This document shows, piece by piece, positions 35,131-45,884 of a stretch of DNA of 64,000 nucleotides. Source of the DNA: Bactrocera neohumeralis (taxonomy: Eukaryota; Arthropoda; Insecta; Diptera; Tephritidae). The DNA is taken from NCBI RefSeq assembly GCF_024586455.1, contig NC_065922.1, positions 21,200,089-21,264,088 on the forward strand. The letters are read 5' to 3'. The notes beneath the pieces are model-generated. The model saw only the letters and a program-made list of their open reading frames with translations, ran no database searches and was not told the DNA's origin. Position numbers and translations under genes: made by a program. Position 1 is the first letter of the stretch. Each line of letters starts with the position of its first letter.

Positions 35131-35950
35131 CCAATTCGTACATAGGCGACTAAAATATCGATCAGCTGAGCATAATGGGACTAATGAGGGCGGAATGGCG
35201 ACCACTGGCGAAAAAAGGAAAATAGGTGTCCTCGGAAAAATGGCGATAATACTTTAAGGATATCAAATTTTTATTGGCGTAGACACCGCTTACGTGGTTA
35301 TAACCGAGTTTATAACAGCGCGTCAGTCGTTCTTCCTTTTCACTGTTCGGAGCCAATTGGAGATTCCAAGTGGAGCCAGGTCCTTCCCAACCTGTTCTTT
35401 TCAAGTAGAGTGAAAGTCTTCCTCTACCTCTGCTTTATCCGGCGGGTACTGTGTTGAATACTATTAGGGCTGGAGTGTGTTCATCCGTTAGGACGACATG
35501 ACCTAGCCAGCATAGAAGTCGTCTCTTAATTCGTTGAACTATGTCAATGCCATAAATCTAACGCAGAACCTTTCTCTCGAAAACTCGTAACATTAGCTGT
35601 CGTCATCGTCCAAGCCTATGCACCGTATAGTAGGACAAGGATGATGAGTGACTTATAGAGTTTGGTTTTGGCAAGAGTTATTCTGCGTTGGATTTCGGGG
35701 CTGACGTCTCTGACTTCACAGTTATGAATGGCAACAGTCGTTTGATTAATTACAGGAGATATTTCGACCTATTTTCGTTCACAACCAAACCCGTATCAGA
35801 CCAGATTTTGTCTACCTTGGAACCAACATTAACACCAACAACAACGTCAGCCAACTCGTAGGATTAAAATATCGATCAAATGGGCACAATGGAGCTAGTG
35901 AGGGCCGGTGTCGAAAAAAGAAAAAGGAGTCCTCGCCAAATAGCGTAAGA
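35131..35950. repeat. Direct repeats flanking a rearranged LINE scrap
   Basis: TAAAATATCGATCAGCTGAG and the ~90 bp after it (35151-35245) recur as TAAAATATCGATCAAATGGG at 35865-35950, including ATAATGGGACTAATGAGGGC versus ACAATGGAGCTAGTGAGGGC and a following AAAAAAGGAAAA block. Between them lies LINE sequence in both orientations. Confidence 0.65.
35272..35853 (-). mobile_element. RTE-like LINE fragment with a small inverted piece
   Basis: TTGGCGTAGACACCGCTTAC at the left is the reverse complement of the LINE 3' tail, and CATGACCTAGCCAGCATAGA (about 35497) matches the RWLGHVIRM coding block in reverse, continuing through the segment encoding VFERKVL to about 35780. From 35805 to 35853 the sequence switches to the plus strand (FVYLGTNINTNNNVS). 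The copy is therefore 5'-truncated and carries an inversion at its 5' side, a known outcome of twin priming. No GAA tail is visible here. Confidence 0.75.
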
Positions 35951-36788
35951 CCTTTTGAAAATTTTTCGATGGGAAAGTTAACTCTGCAGGGATATCAGGT
36001 AGAATAGAATAGTTTACAAGATCACTCGGATTCATCGCGCATGACGCCGTAACTTTTAACCAACGCATAATATGTAAAAAATGTGTGGAGCTACTGAAGA
36101 AAAAACATTCATCATGCACATTTCTATACACTCTAACCTATAACAAGTAAATAGGACGAAATATTGCTCCATGTAGAAATCAAAGTATTACAGATAAATA
36201 TATTGACTGAATTGCTAAGAGCACTTGCTACTTACTACTACTTCAAGGCACTGGCACAGCTGCGGTAGCCACTTGTATGTATGCATTTATACGCATATAC
36301 TATACAAGTACTTATGTATAAAGGGATTTGTGTCAAAGAAGCATACTGTAAGCATCATGGCATTTTTACAGATTATTCCCACAATTGTCGTGTTGATATC
36401 GCTCTTCTCAGCAGATCAGTAAATGGTCTACGATAAATATATTTTATATAAAAAGTGTTGGCTTTTCATTGAAATGTGAAGTTTGCCGAAAGCACTTACA
36501 ACTCTTAACGTAGAGCTTATTCGTGGTCGGTGTGACCCAATCATGCAGTTGTGTGGTAGACAAAACACTTTAAAATACTTGCGGATGGTAAGGGTCAATA
36601 CGAGAAAATCTAGAACCCTTATATAGTTAGGTGCTAATGCATGTCATTCGACCAAAGCTTATTCTAGTTTTAGTTTTCTCTTTCTTATATTTAAGCTAAT
36701 TTTCGAATTTTAGAAACTATACGTAGCCTATTATGGGGCCAGTTAGTAATAAGTTTGTGCTAGTCGAACATAGCAATTCTTAGAATTA

Positions 36789-37694
36789 CAAGGAGCGTTC
36801 CAAAGTAAACAGAACTTTTTGAATCTAGCGCCCCCTGGTGGCGCCATCTATATGTCGACTGATGCGTTAGAATCTGCTTTCTTTATCGATTGTCCAGTGA
36901 GAATTTCATGACATTTCATTAATTGGAAGTGAAGTTATTGCGTTTTAAGTGTCCATATGTTTGTGTTATCGTTGCGAAAATGAGCTTCGAACAAAGAGCC
37001 AACATTAAATTTTGTTTTAAAATTGGTAAAACTTTTACCAAAACGTTTCAATTTATGAAACAAGTTTATGGAGATGATTGCTTATCACGTAGCAGAGTGC
37101 ACGAGTGGTTTCAACGTTTTCAAAGTTGTCCAAATCCGTGATCACCGGAAACTCGATCAAAACTGTGCCTGAATTCATCAAAAATTTGCCGAAATCATCA
37201 TTGAAATTCATGGAAATGGAATTGAACATCTTCAGAACATCGATTTATTGCATTTTGACTGAAAATTTGGGCTTACGAAAGTTGTGTTCACGATTAGTTC
37301 CGCACAAATTGACTGAAGGCCAAAAATTGCTCAGACTCCAACATTCGAAGGACTGATTGTGACCGATTATTGGACCAAAAATCACATTTTAACCATTAAC
37401 CACTCCCCGAATTCACCTGATATGGCACCGTGCAACTTTTTCCTTTTCGAAGAAATGCATTTGCCCATGAAAGGAAAGCATTATGCAGACGAAGAGGCCA
37501 TTCAAAAGGCTTGCACCGGCATACTGGCGGCCATACCAGCCAACGAGCTAAAACACTCGTTCGACATGCTGTTGGACCGTGCAAGAAGCTATATTGAAGC
37601 TGAAGGAGACTATTTTGAATAAAATATATTGATTTTTCCGAAAAAACCATTTGTTCTGTTTTTTTAAGTCCTGTTTACTTTGGAACGCAACTTG
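36789..37694 (+). mobile_element. Internally deleted mariner-like element, copy 2
   Basis: TA at 36787-36788 and 37695-37696 flank the termini CAAGGAGCGTTCCAAAGTAA and (right end) TTACTTTGGAACGCAACTTG. Frames cover KMSFEQRANIKFCFKIGKTF, VYGDDCLSRSRVHEWFQRF, a gap, SVITGNSIKTVPEFIKNLPK, SIYCILTENLGLRKLCSRL and then, past KLLRLQHSKD, VTDYWTKNHILTINHSPNS to EAEGDYFE. As in copy 1 the segment with the first two catalytic acids is missing. Compared with copy 1, a further small deletion removes the GHEDKNDDQHV stretch near 37127. The termini are the best preserved of the three copies. Confidence 0.9.
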
Positions 37695-38384
37695 TATACC
37701 AAAGGTAATTAACCAATCAATCAAAAATAAATGCTAGCTTAATTTTAAGTAAGCAAATACCTACAAGACTATCAACAATGCGCTGCAAATACGTTTATAA
37801 TACTTTTCAAATGTTCATATTCTTCTTTGACAATTTACATATTTATAACTTTGCCGGAAGCATACTTGCGGAATTGCTTTTATGTTTGCGAGCTAAACAA
37901 ACATCCGGTGCGAGGAAATGAAGCGCAGCGAGGATAATAAGACAGACATTCTAACTATTGCCACAAGACGAACGTTTGATGGATTTCAATAATAAAAATA
38001 GTAGAGTGCCTGACATACCGGAACATATAGGTGTCATTACCAAAAGCGAGCCAGCTAATGCAATGACTGTACATTTTTCTTACAAGCAGCCAACATCTTT
38101 ATATCTATTCTAGATGCCAAACGTCAAATTTGTGTATGAAGTTTTCAAGTTTTATACCAGATATACTACTCTGTGGTTGGCTTTCTATTGTAAGAAACAC
38201 TTTCAAAGTGCCGTTTTTCAAGTCTCCATATTTTTAGTGAAAATCTTACTTAAGTATTCGAATCGGTAGGGTATATAAATCGATAGCATACTTAAGTAAG
38301 CTTTTCATCTGAATCTGCTTTCTAAAAATCAGCTTAAAAATATCGCTACATCACAATCATCGATGCACAGACAACACACAAATC

Positions 38385-38502
38385 TATAAATACACGCGCA
38401 AACGCCTGAAGGACAGTTCAGCATTCAAGCATATCGAACTTATCGAAGCATGGCATCTTTTGCTCAGCAATCGTTCACTTTTAAGAAGGTGACAGGCTTA
38501 AT
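38385..38502 (+). promoter_or_regulatory. Possible TATA/initiator core promoter with short leader
   Basis: TATAAATA at 38385-38392 is followed 30 bases later by ACAGTT (A at 38415), matching five of six arthropod initiator bases (TCAGTT). An ATG at 38450 opens MASFAQQSFTFKK, after which AAG|GTGACA could be a splice donor; without splicing the frame stops after 24 codons. A second TATATAAA lies near 38272. No downstream exon was recognised, and AT-rich DNA produces TATA motifs easily. Confidence 0.3.
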
Positions 38503-41299
38503 AAGCTATAAATTTTTGTAATACCACAATTTTTGACACTATGTTGCATCATGTCACTATTAAACTGCAACTCAAGAGCTTTTTGCGACAAATTGCTAGC
38601 GCAATCGGGCACTCATCTGCTTATAAATATAAAATTATCCATTTTAAGTTGAAAGGTAGTAAATTTAACATGTGATACTACTATTTCTTACTTTTAGAAC
38701 CGTTTTGAAATCATTGGACTGAAGTTGTCATAAAGAAAGGAATTGATCGTCGGAAGAGTTTTATTTCTCTTCTGGCCTGGCTCACACTGCCTTTTGTGAT
38801 AACCACTTTTTTTCTTTTTTGTTTTGTTCTGATGACCTTGAACTTGCATTGCGTTTCCCTTTTAATCGTTGCCAAGTTTATGTTATTTATTTGCTATTTA
38901 TTGTTATTTATTTGCTAGTGAAGTTCTTAGTATATTCCACAAGCACGTTAATATAAAATTTCTTGAAATAGGTCTGAATATTGAGCAGAGAACAAACTTT
39001 TGCCATATGCAAGATTTGCAACCATTCGACGAACCTTTGGAGACCTAATTCTGTAAAATAATTTGTTTATGAACAAGTATTGTTACCCACCCAACTTTAT
39101 TCTTTTCTGTGAAGTGAACTGGGTATATACTCACGGTGAACTTATTCCTTGTTATTATTAGATCTTATTCCTATCAAAGTCTTCATATTTCATTGAAAAT
39201 AAATAAATTTAGAAATTTTTAGAGTCTGTGTGATATCTAATCCCTTTTATATATCTTATCTTGAGCACATGGAGCATGGAAATTAGCATGAGAGAGCTTA
39301 CGAATACTCCAAGGCTGGAATATCATTTATGTTTGAAAGGTCTGATTAAGAGAAAGCAAAGCCCGAACTCATCATAAAAAGGCTTAAGCTTGAAATTAGT
39401 AATCTGTCAAAATAAGATATACTGAATTTGTTTCTCGGAAAAGTGTGTGTTTAAGTACCCGAATCAGATTAAGCAAAAATATTGCTAATTATACTGCAAA
39501 AAACATAAATTGAAAAAAGTTGAATTCTTCCTAAAATTTAAAATAATTAACGAGAAAGTATTTGACAGGTTGTGAAAGTAAATTATTATAAACTCTGTAA
39601 GCACTTTACTTCCCGCGTGTGTTCTTGCCTTAATGGTAATAATATTATCTGATACAACAGTTTATGATTTAAGAACTAAATAATTTACATTTCAAAAAAT
39701 ATAACAACAGTAAAACATTATGGGTATATTCGTTATTAATTTTTTTCACTCAAGTCCATAGGATTTCAGGTCATAATTCAATTAAACAACTTCTTGCTGA
39801 GCCTTGATGATTTCTAAAAGTTTATCCTAAAACTTTCGGCAATGAATATATTTATTTGTATTCTACACTCGAAGTCATATACATTTTTTCATATCCACAT
39901 AACTGTATATTTGAATATACAAACGACAGCCAAATGCAATGAACTCGGAAAGTTATTGGCAAGTGTTGACAAAGGAAATAAGTTGACATAACTTGCTTAT
40001 TTATTATTGACATTTATATATGTATAACTGTCATTAATACATATACTGGTAAACTCGCAAACATTTATGAATATTTACTTGTATTGTTATTTATCCGCGA
40101 ATGTGTCGCTAATGAGCTTTCACTTTCAATTAACCCCAGAAGCCGCCAATCTTTTAAAAAGTCTCAAAAAGTTTTTGGAAACCAAAATTATTATTATTTG
40201 ATGGTTTGGAAAGAAAGGTGACTGCACGCGATTTGTATGCATGTGAGAGAGCATGTTAAAAAGGAATATGGTAGGACGAATTTTGAAATGAAGAAAGAAT
40301 GACTCATGTAATATCGTGCGGAATTATTTTAGAATCTAACTAAGAAAACCTTACTTCCTAAACAATACAAAAAAATTGATTCAATCATAGAAAATATATT
40401 AAAGCGGATTTTGAAAGCCTCAGGAAGTTTTTCGATAGTAGAAGGGGTGTTCCATTATCTACCGAGGGGCTATCACCATTCATGTAAAATACGAATCCGA
40501 TTTTACTATTTTTCCTTCTGCCTAGTCGACACACATTAAATCTAAATAACTGTAAAATATATATGGCTCTCTTCGGAAATCGGGTTATTTAATTTAGCTG
40601 GGTTTTAAGGACAAAGAAATACATTCAGCCATAAAATTCAGTGTAATGTCAAAAATAAAAAATAAGTAGAATAAAGCAAGCCAGCAATCGTCAACATTTC
40701 GGATTCGAAAACAAAATGACAATATCAAATTCAGTGAATTGGGAAACGAAACTCCACGAAAGCCATAAAGGCGTGAATAAAGAGCGAACGAGCAAGCGTA
40801 TTGACGCTTACAACATCAGACGAATAAAACAGAAATGCAAATGGAACGGCACATGCATCCATATTGGCTACGAGTTGTTAAGCAGAGGAGAAGGAGGCAA
40901 CATTCAAAATCACTTGTATGTTTTCACGTTATTATTGCTGAATTGCAAGCGAACAAAAGTATTGTGAAGCAATAAATTTTGCAGTAAGAAATAACAAGCG
41001 TATAGTCAAGTTAACTGCCATGGTAACTGTAAATAAATTGAGTTTGAAAACGTTAAGGGAAATACTTTTCAAAAATTCAGATAAATTGGTGTATTGAAGT
41101 AAACATGGAGTAAGTACGAATACTCGACTTAAGGCAAATAAAAGCGACAAAGCTTCTATTTTGCTATTCCACTAAAATGTTTTTGTACAGGCCTTTTTTC
41201 TTTTTTTTTTAATAAGTACGGTTACACAACCTTTTTAAGTGACCCTTTATGTCCCTTTTAAAAGGAATAGTAACTTGGCCGCGTTAGTTTTATATATGG

Positions 41300-42185
41300 G
41301 ACAGAACTCTCTTTCAAGAACCGTACCAAGTACCTTGCGGTAGTCCTGGACAGCAAACTGCTGTGGAAGCACAATGTGGAAAAAAGAGTGAAAAAGTAAT
41401 GCTTTTTATGCGTGTAGGCAGATACTCGGTACAACCTGGGTAAAACCTATTCTGGTTTACGGTGCAGCAGTATGGTGGACAGGCTTACGGAAATTCATTT
41501 ACCAGAAGCCAATGGGAGGGGTTCAGAGGCTCGCTGCGCTGTGCACAACCGGAGCTTTAAGAACAACTCCATCGGCGGCTGTTGAACTGGTACTAAGCCT
41601 GCCACCTTTGCGCTGGGTAATAGCGGTTTGGCAAGCTCTGACCTGGGAAAAAGGTTCAAAGTAAACATAAAAAAAGATGGTAAAAGTATGTTAGCTGCGC
41701 GCCACACCCAAAAAATTTAACGGACGACTCGAAAATGGACTACAGTGAAGAGTTAAACACAAGGCGGCCTTTTAAGTTGCCGAAGCACTGCAGTATATTT
41801 TAAGCTGAGGTCTTTGCTATTGCGAAAGCCGCGGAGATTGCTTCCAATGTACCTGCAGGCAAATCCAGAGTTAACTGTTGGCGTAACACGCCTGCAAAAT
41901 AAGGCTGATAGATCGAGAAGACTGCCGGAAATGTCTACAGCAAGGTACCAGGTGAAAAATGGAGCTCTTCCCGCATTAGCAAGCATCTGGGTTGCCCACG
42001 GTATGATACACTGGAGGAGGTATCGATGGTGAGGTCTCAGAGTACGTTGGAGTTCACATCACCCGCAGGCATCCTAAAATATGACTACTCCTCAAAGACC
42101 TAGTAACTGAACTCCATCTGGTTTCGCAATGGACCAAAACTGATCTATGCGTGGCTCATTGGCCTACCACACTAACCAAACCTAA
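41300..42185 (+). mobile_element. Jockey-like LINE relic, copy 2 (RT thumb and RNase H)
   Basis: Frames give TKYLAVVLDSKLLWKHNV, KPILVYGAAVWWTGLRKF, GVQRLAALCTTGALRTTPSA and LPPLRWVIAVWQAL, which is the ordered C-terminal reverse transcriptase region of Jockey-type elements. Further on comes AEVFAIAKAAEIASNVPAGK (RNase H, about 41802-41861). Stops, frameshifts and deletions break it. The 3' side ends near CCAAACCTAACATAATC (about 42177-42193), a typical end for this group. It is related to the fragment at 10.7 kb and is not functional. Confidence 0.8.
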
Positions 42186-42587
42186 CATAATCTTTATATG
42201 AGGTTTGTTCAAAGCCCATTTACTTTTCGGAACAAAAGAACTGCTATTTCTCAGATTATTTGCTACCTAAATCATTCGTCCATAACAAAATGCGTATTTA
42301 ATCATTGGGTTGATATCAAAAATTAATTTACTCCGGTTACAATATATACAATAAATACTAGAGCCAATCGTATCGTAGAACTTTGATTTACGAAGCATGT
42401 CAGCTTAATTTAACACTGTTCAAATTGTGTTTTCTTTTATTGAATTAAATTGGATTACGTCAGATTTGTCAGCGTGTTTGAATGCTGCGTTAATTACACA
42501 ACAGTTAGCTGTTAACTAATAAATGAGCGTGCAAATGACTGGCAATAAAAGTGGCTAGCGATTAACTAGAACAACAACTTAGAACAT

Positions 42588-42608
42588 ATACATATATATA
42601 TATATATA
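42588..42608. repeat. (TA)n microsatellite at mariner insertion point
   Basis: Alternating ATATATATAT runs up to the left terminus of the rosa-type mariner, and TATAT resumes after its right terminus. The element inserted into, or next to, this TA repeat. Confidence 0.7.
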
Positions 42609-43885
42609 TCGGGTGATTTTTTAAGAGCTTGATAACTTTTTTAAAAAAAAAACGCATAAAATTTGCAAAATCTCATCGGTTCTTTATTTGAAACGTTAGA
42701 TTGGTTCATGACATTTACTTTTTGAAGATAATTTCATTTAAATGTTGACCGCGGCTGCGTCTTAGGTGGTCCATTCGGAAAGTCCAATTTTGGGCAACTT
42801 TTTCGAGCATTTCGGCCGGAATAGCCCGAATTTCTTCGGAAATGTTGTCTTCCAAAGCTGGAATAGTTGCTGGCTTATTTCTGTAGACTTTAGACTTGAC
42901 GTAGCCCCACAAAAAATAGTCTAAAGGCGTTAAATCGCATGATCTTGGTGGCCAACTTACGGGTCCATTTCTTGAGATGAATTGTTCTCCGAAGTTTTCC
43001 CTCAAAATGGCCATAGAATCGCGAGCTGTGTGGCATGTAGCGCCATCTTGTTGAAACCACATGTCAACCAAGTTCAGTTCTTCCATTTTTGGCAACAAAA
43101 AGTTTGTTAGCATCGAACACGTTGCGTCCAACAGCATCTTTGAAAAAATACGGTCCAATGATTCCACCAGCGTACAAACCACACCAAACAGTGCATTTTT
43201 CGGGATGCATGGGCAGTTCTTGAACGGCTTCTGGTTGCTCTTCACCCCAAATGCGACAATTTTGCTTATTTACGTAGCCATTCAACCAGAAATGAGCCTC
43301 ATCGCTGAACAAAATTTGTCGATAAAAAAGCGGATTTTCTGCCAACTTTTCTAGGGCCCATTCACTGAAAATTCGACGTTGTGGCAGATCGTTCGGCTTC
43401 AGTTCTTGCACGAGCTGTATTTTATACGGTTTTACACCAAGATCTTTGCGTAAAATCTTCCATGTGGTCGAATAACACAAACCCAATTGCTGCGAACGGC
43501 GACGAATCGACATTTCACGGTCTTCAGCCATAGAAACAGACGCAATATTCTCTTCTGTATCGCACTGTACGCATTCGTGTGGTTGGTTTAATGTCCAATA
43601 AAGTAAACTGAGTGCGAAACTTGGTCACAATCGCATTAATTGTTTGCTCACTTGGTCGATTATGTAGACCATAAATCGGACGTAAAGCGCGAAACACATT
43701 TCGAACCGAACACTGATTTTGGTAATAAAATTCAATGATTTGCAAGCGTTGCTCGTTAGTAAGTCTATTCATGATGAAATGTCAAAGCATACTGAGCATC
43801 TTTCTCTTTGACACCATGTCTGAAATCCCACGTGATCTGTCAAATACTAATGCATGAAGATCCTAACCTCAAAAAAATCACCCGA
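42609..43885 (-). mobile_element. Rosa-type (DD41D) mariner, full length but frame-broken
   Basis: TA flanks the element on both sides, and TCGGGTGATTTTTT at the left is mirrored by AAAAAATCACCCGA at the right (1277 bp in all). On the minus strand: MNRLTNEQRLQIIEFYYQNQ (helix-turn-helix 1), SIRRRSQQLGLCYSTTWKIL (helix-turn-helix 2), QILFSDEAHFWLNGYVNKQN (first Asp), MWFQQDGATCHTA (second Asp) and WPPRSCDLTPLDYFLWGYVK (third Asp). Counting from QQD to the D of LDYF leaves 41 residues, the signature of the rosa lineage first named from Ceratitis rosa. Two frame breaks, near 43545 and near 43120, with loss of a few residues in the second, leave three open pieces, so this copy cannot make full transposase. 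Confidence 0.92.
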
Positions 43886-44198
43886 TATATACCTGTCTGT
43901 GTTTACATAATCTTCAAAGCTTCCAAGCGATAAAATGTCTGGCTATCAATTTACAATACAATACAAACACATAAGGTAATGAGTAAATGAATGAACTTCC
44001 GGAAATATGCCATGAACATTTATGTACCACGCACACAAGTAAAAATTTAATATGTGTGTATATACATAGAATTAGTTATCTGACAAATTTTGTTAATGAT
44101 ATTTAATTCAAATGTCTGCTTCTACAGTGTTTTATGTAAGAAAAACGTTTCTGCAGCAAATCTGTTTCATAGAAGATACATATTTTCCACTCTTGCAG

Positions 44199-44310
44199 CT
44201 CTCTTTTGCCGCGTCATCATTCGTTACACCACTAACGCTGATTTTCTTCTTGTACATGTGCCTCGCCTATGGAAGAGCACGCCCGGCTGTAAGCCATCGG
44301 CAGAATCAAG
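44199..44310 (+). pseudogene. AstA-R1-like: Allatostatin-A receptor 1-like, exon C (TM5 and loop 3), frameshifted
   Basis: After CTCTTGCAG the frame reads LSFAASSFVTPLTLIFFLYM, the TM5 segment of the family, continuing CLAYGRARP. The neighbouring frame then gives RLWKSTPGCKPSAESR, the loop-3 signature of allatostatin-A receptors. About four bases are missing between CLA and RLW (near 44268), which shifts the frame. The exon ends in phase 2 at TCAAG|GTAAGC, as expected before a KGKRRVTRM exon. I could not find that next exon or any TM6/TM7 sequence downstream in the window. The clean splice sites show this is an introned duplicate or decayed gene and not a processed copy. Confidence 0.88.
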
Positions 44311-45109
44311 GTAAGCAAAAGAGATTTAAACCAAAAAAAAAAAGATTAAATCAATGAAAGCTTTTGAGTAGCCTGCTTTAATTACACACACACATTCGTG
44401 CACACACATACATAAATCGGAAAGTTATAAGCAAAAGTTACGCAGGAAGATTCTTAACTCATTCAATCATTCCATCTTTCACACATTTACTCCGTCACGT
44501 CGGTATGTACGCGATAGACTGACATTCAAATGAAACGTGCCTACGCATCAAATTAAATTACTTAACTACTGATGTACAGCATGTAAATATATATAACATC
44601 ATTAATCGGTAGATAATTGCGCGTTTCGCTTAAATCCCATCAAACCAACGCTATTATGTGCATAAGAAAACCGCGAAAATTTTGCGCGCTCATGCTTGCA
44701 ACGGAAAATTTAATTATAGAATTGTTGAAATGAATCGCCTTACAGTTTATCGGCGGTGTTTGAACTGAACGAAAAATTTGTTGGTCTATCTGCCACCTTT
44801 TCAGCTTTCAATATTTAATTGTTTAAGTATGTTCATAGTTTTTTAAGTGCAGAAGGCAACTTTCGAACCAAGTTTATCGTTAAAAATTATTTTATGCACT
44901 GAACCATTTGTTGCATTTCGTTGTAGAAGAGATTTTTGCTAGTAACTCAATGTGAATTTGACTGAAACGCATGAATAATATAGATCAGCTTTTAACAGCA
45001 AATTTTTAAAAGCTTCTAGACGTTTTCAAGGTTATATCTTTCTGAGATATCCAACTTCAAGCAACTCGCAAAATTAAACTTACTTACAGAGTCAGCGAAC
45101 CAAAACTGC
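44311..45109. other. Sequence downstream of exon C, nothing recognised
   Basis: It contains an (AC)n-rich stretch around 44382-44412 and AT-rich DNA. The first ~90 bp are alignable with the sequence after 53352, which shows shared intron ancestry. Confidence 0.5.
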
Positions 45110-45420
45110 TACCAACAGAAAAACAGAGTGAATCAACAGAAACATAAATAAACTGAATAAAAATGAGAAGGTAAAGCATAAGAGAATTACGAGAAGAACA
45201 TTGAAAACCAAAGGTATAGTCAGTGAAAAACAAATTAAAAATACACAAAAAATTACTGAAGAAGAAAGTGGAAAACGGTGATGAAAAAATAATAGTTAAG
45301 AGAATGAAAAAGTGGAAAAAACATAGGTAGATTAGTGGAGGGAAGGAAACCGAAGCTATAGCAAAGATATAAAAAAATCAACAGAGAAGAAAAGGAGAAA
45401 ATGGTGAATGCTTAAATGTT
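45110..45420 (+). repeat. Purine-rich degenerate tract, second example
   Basis: The plus strand is overwhelmingly A and G (for example AAGAAGAAAGTGGAAAACGG around 45260) with recurring GTGAAAAA, GAGAA and GTGGAAAA words. It resembles the tract at 30060-30500 in composition and word use. No coding signal. Confidence 0.5.
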
Positions 45421-45529
45421 TTGAGCAAGATTTTTTAAGAACATACAAGGCAGTTTTTAGCACTTAAGATCAAATTTGACTTGGACTCGGATAAACATTT
45501 TTTCTAGATTAGTCAAACTTTTTCTTCAA

Positions 45530-45705
45530 TACAATGTTGTGTTTTGCGGCTGTTTGTTTACGACGCCAAAAGCGGCGATTTTTATATATAGTGTCACCTA
45601 GGAGAGAGCCACATCTGGCGAATATGGTGACTGGGCGATGACTTTGGTTTCGTGTTTCACCAAAAACTCAGTCTTTTGTCATGAACCTATTGTTGACATG
45701 CTTCC
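45530..45705 (-). mobile_element. Short mariner transposase fragment
   Basis: On the minus strand EFLVKHETKVIAQSPYSPDV is read around 45611-45672, the segment just before the third catalytic Asp of mariner transposases; a stop and unrelated-looking codons follow. No termini were found. Confidence 0.6.
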
Positions 45706-45884
45706 TATCCAAAACATTTCCTATATTGAGTCGAACCGAAAGAGATCTTGAGATTCTTTTCATGACACATATGTCACACGTTAATTGACATATAGTGAGC
45801 ACATTTATAAAATTTATTTTTTATTGTCGCAGTGGAGATAAAAAAGACTGCCTGAGAAAGTTTAATGACCGAAGCATACTTTTG

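Larger units (their letters stand above)
34712..44198 (+). other. Intron 2 of the receptor remnant (9487 bp)
   Basis: Runs from a GCAAGT donor to the acceptor CCACTCTTGCAG ending at 44198; phase 0 joins LVAFQ to LSFAASSF as in the family. It is filled with an RTE-like composite, a deleted mariner, a Jockey-like relic and a rosa mariner. The segments 37700-38380 and 38510-41290 show nothing recognisable. Confidence 0.78.
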
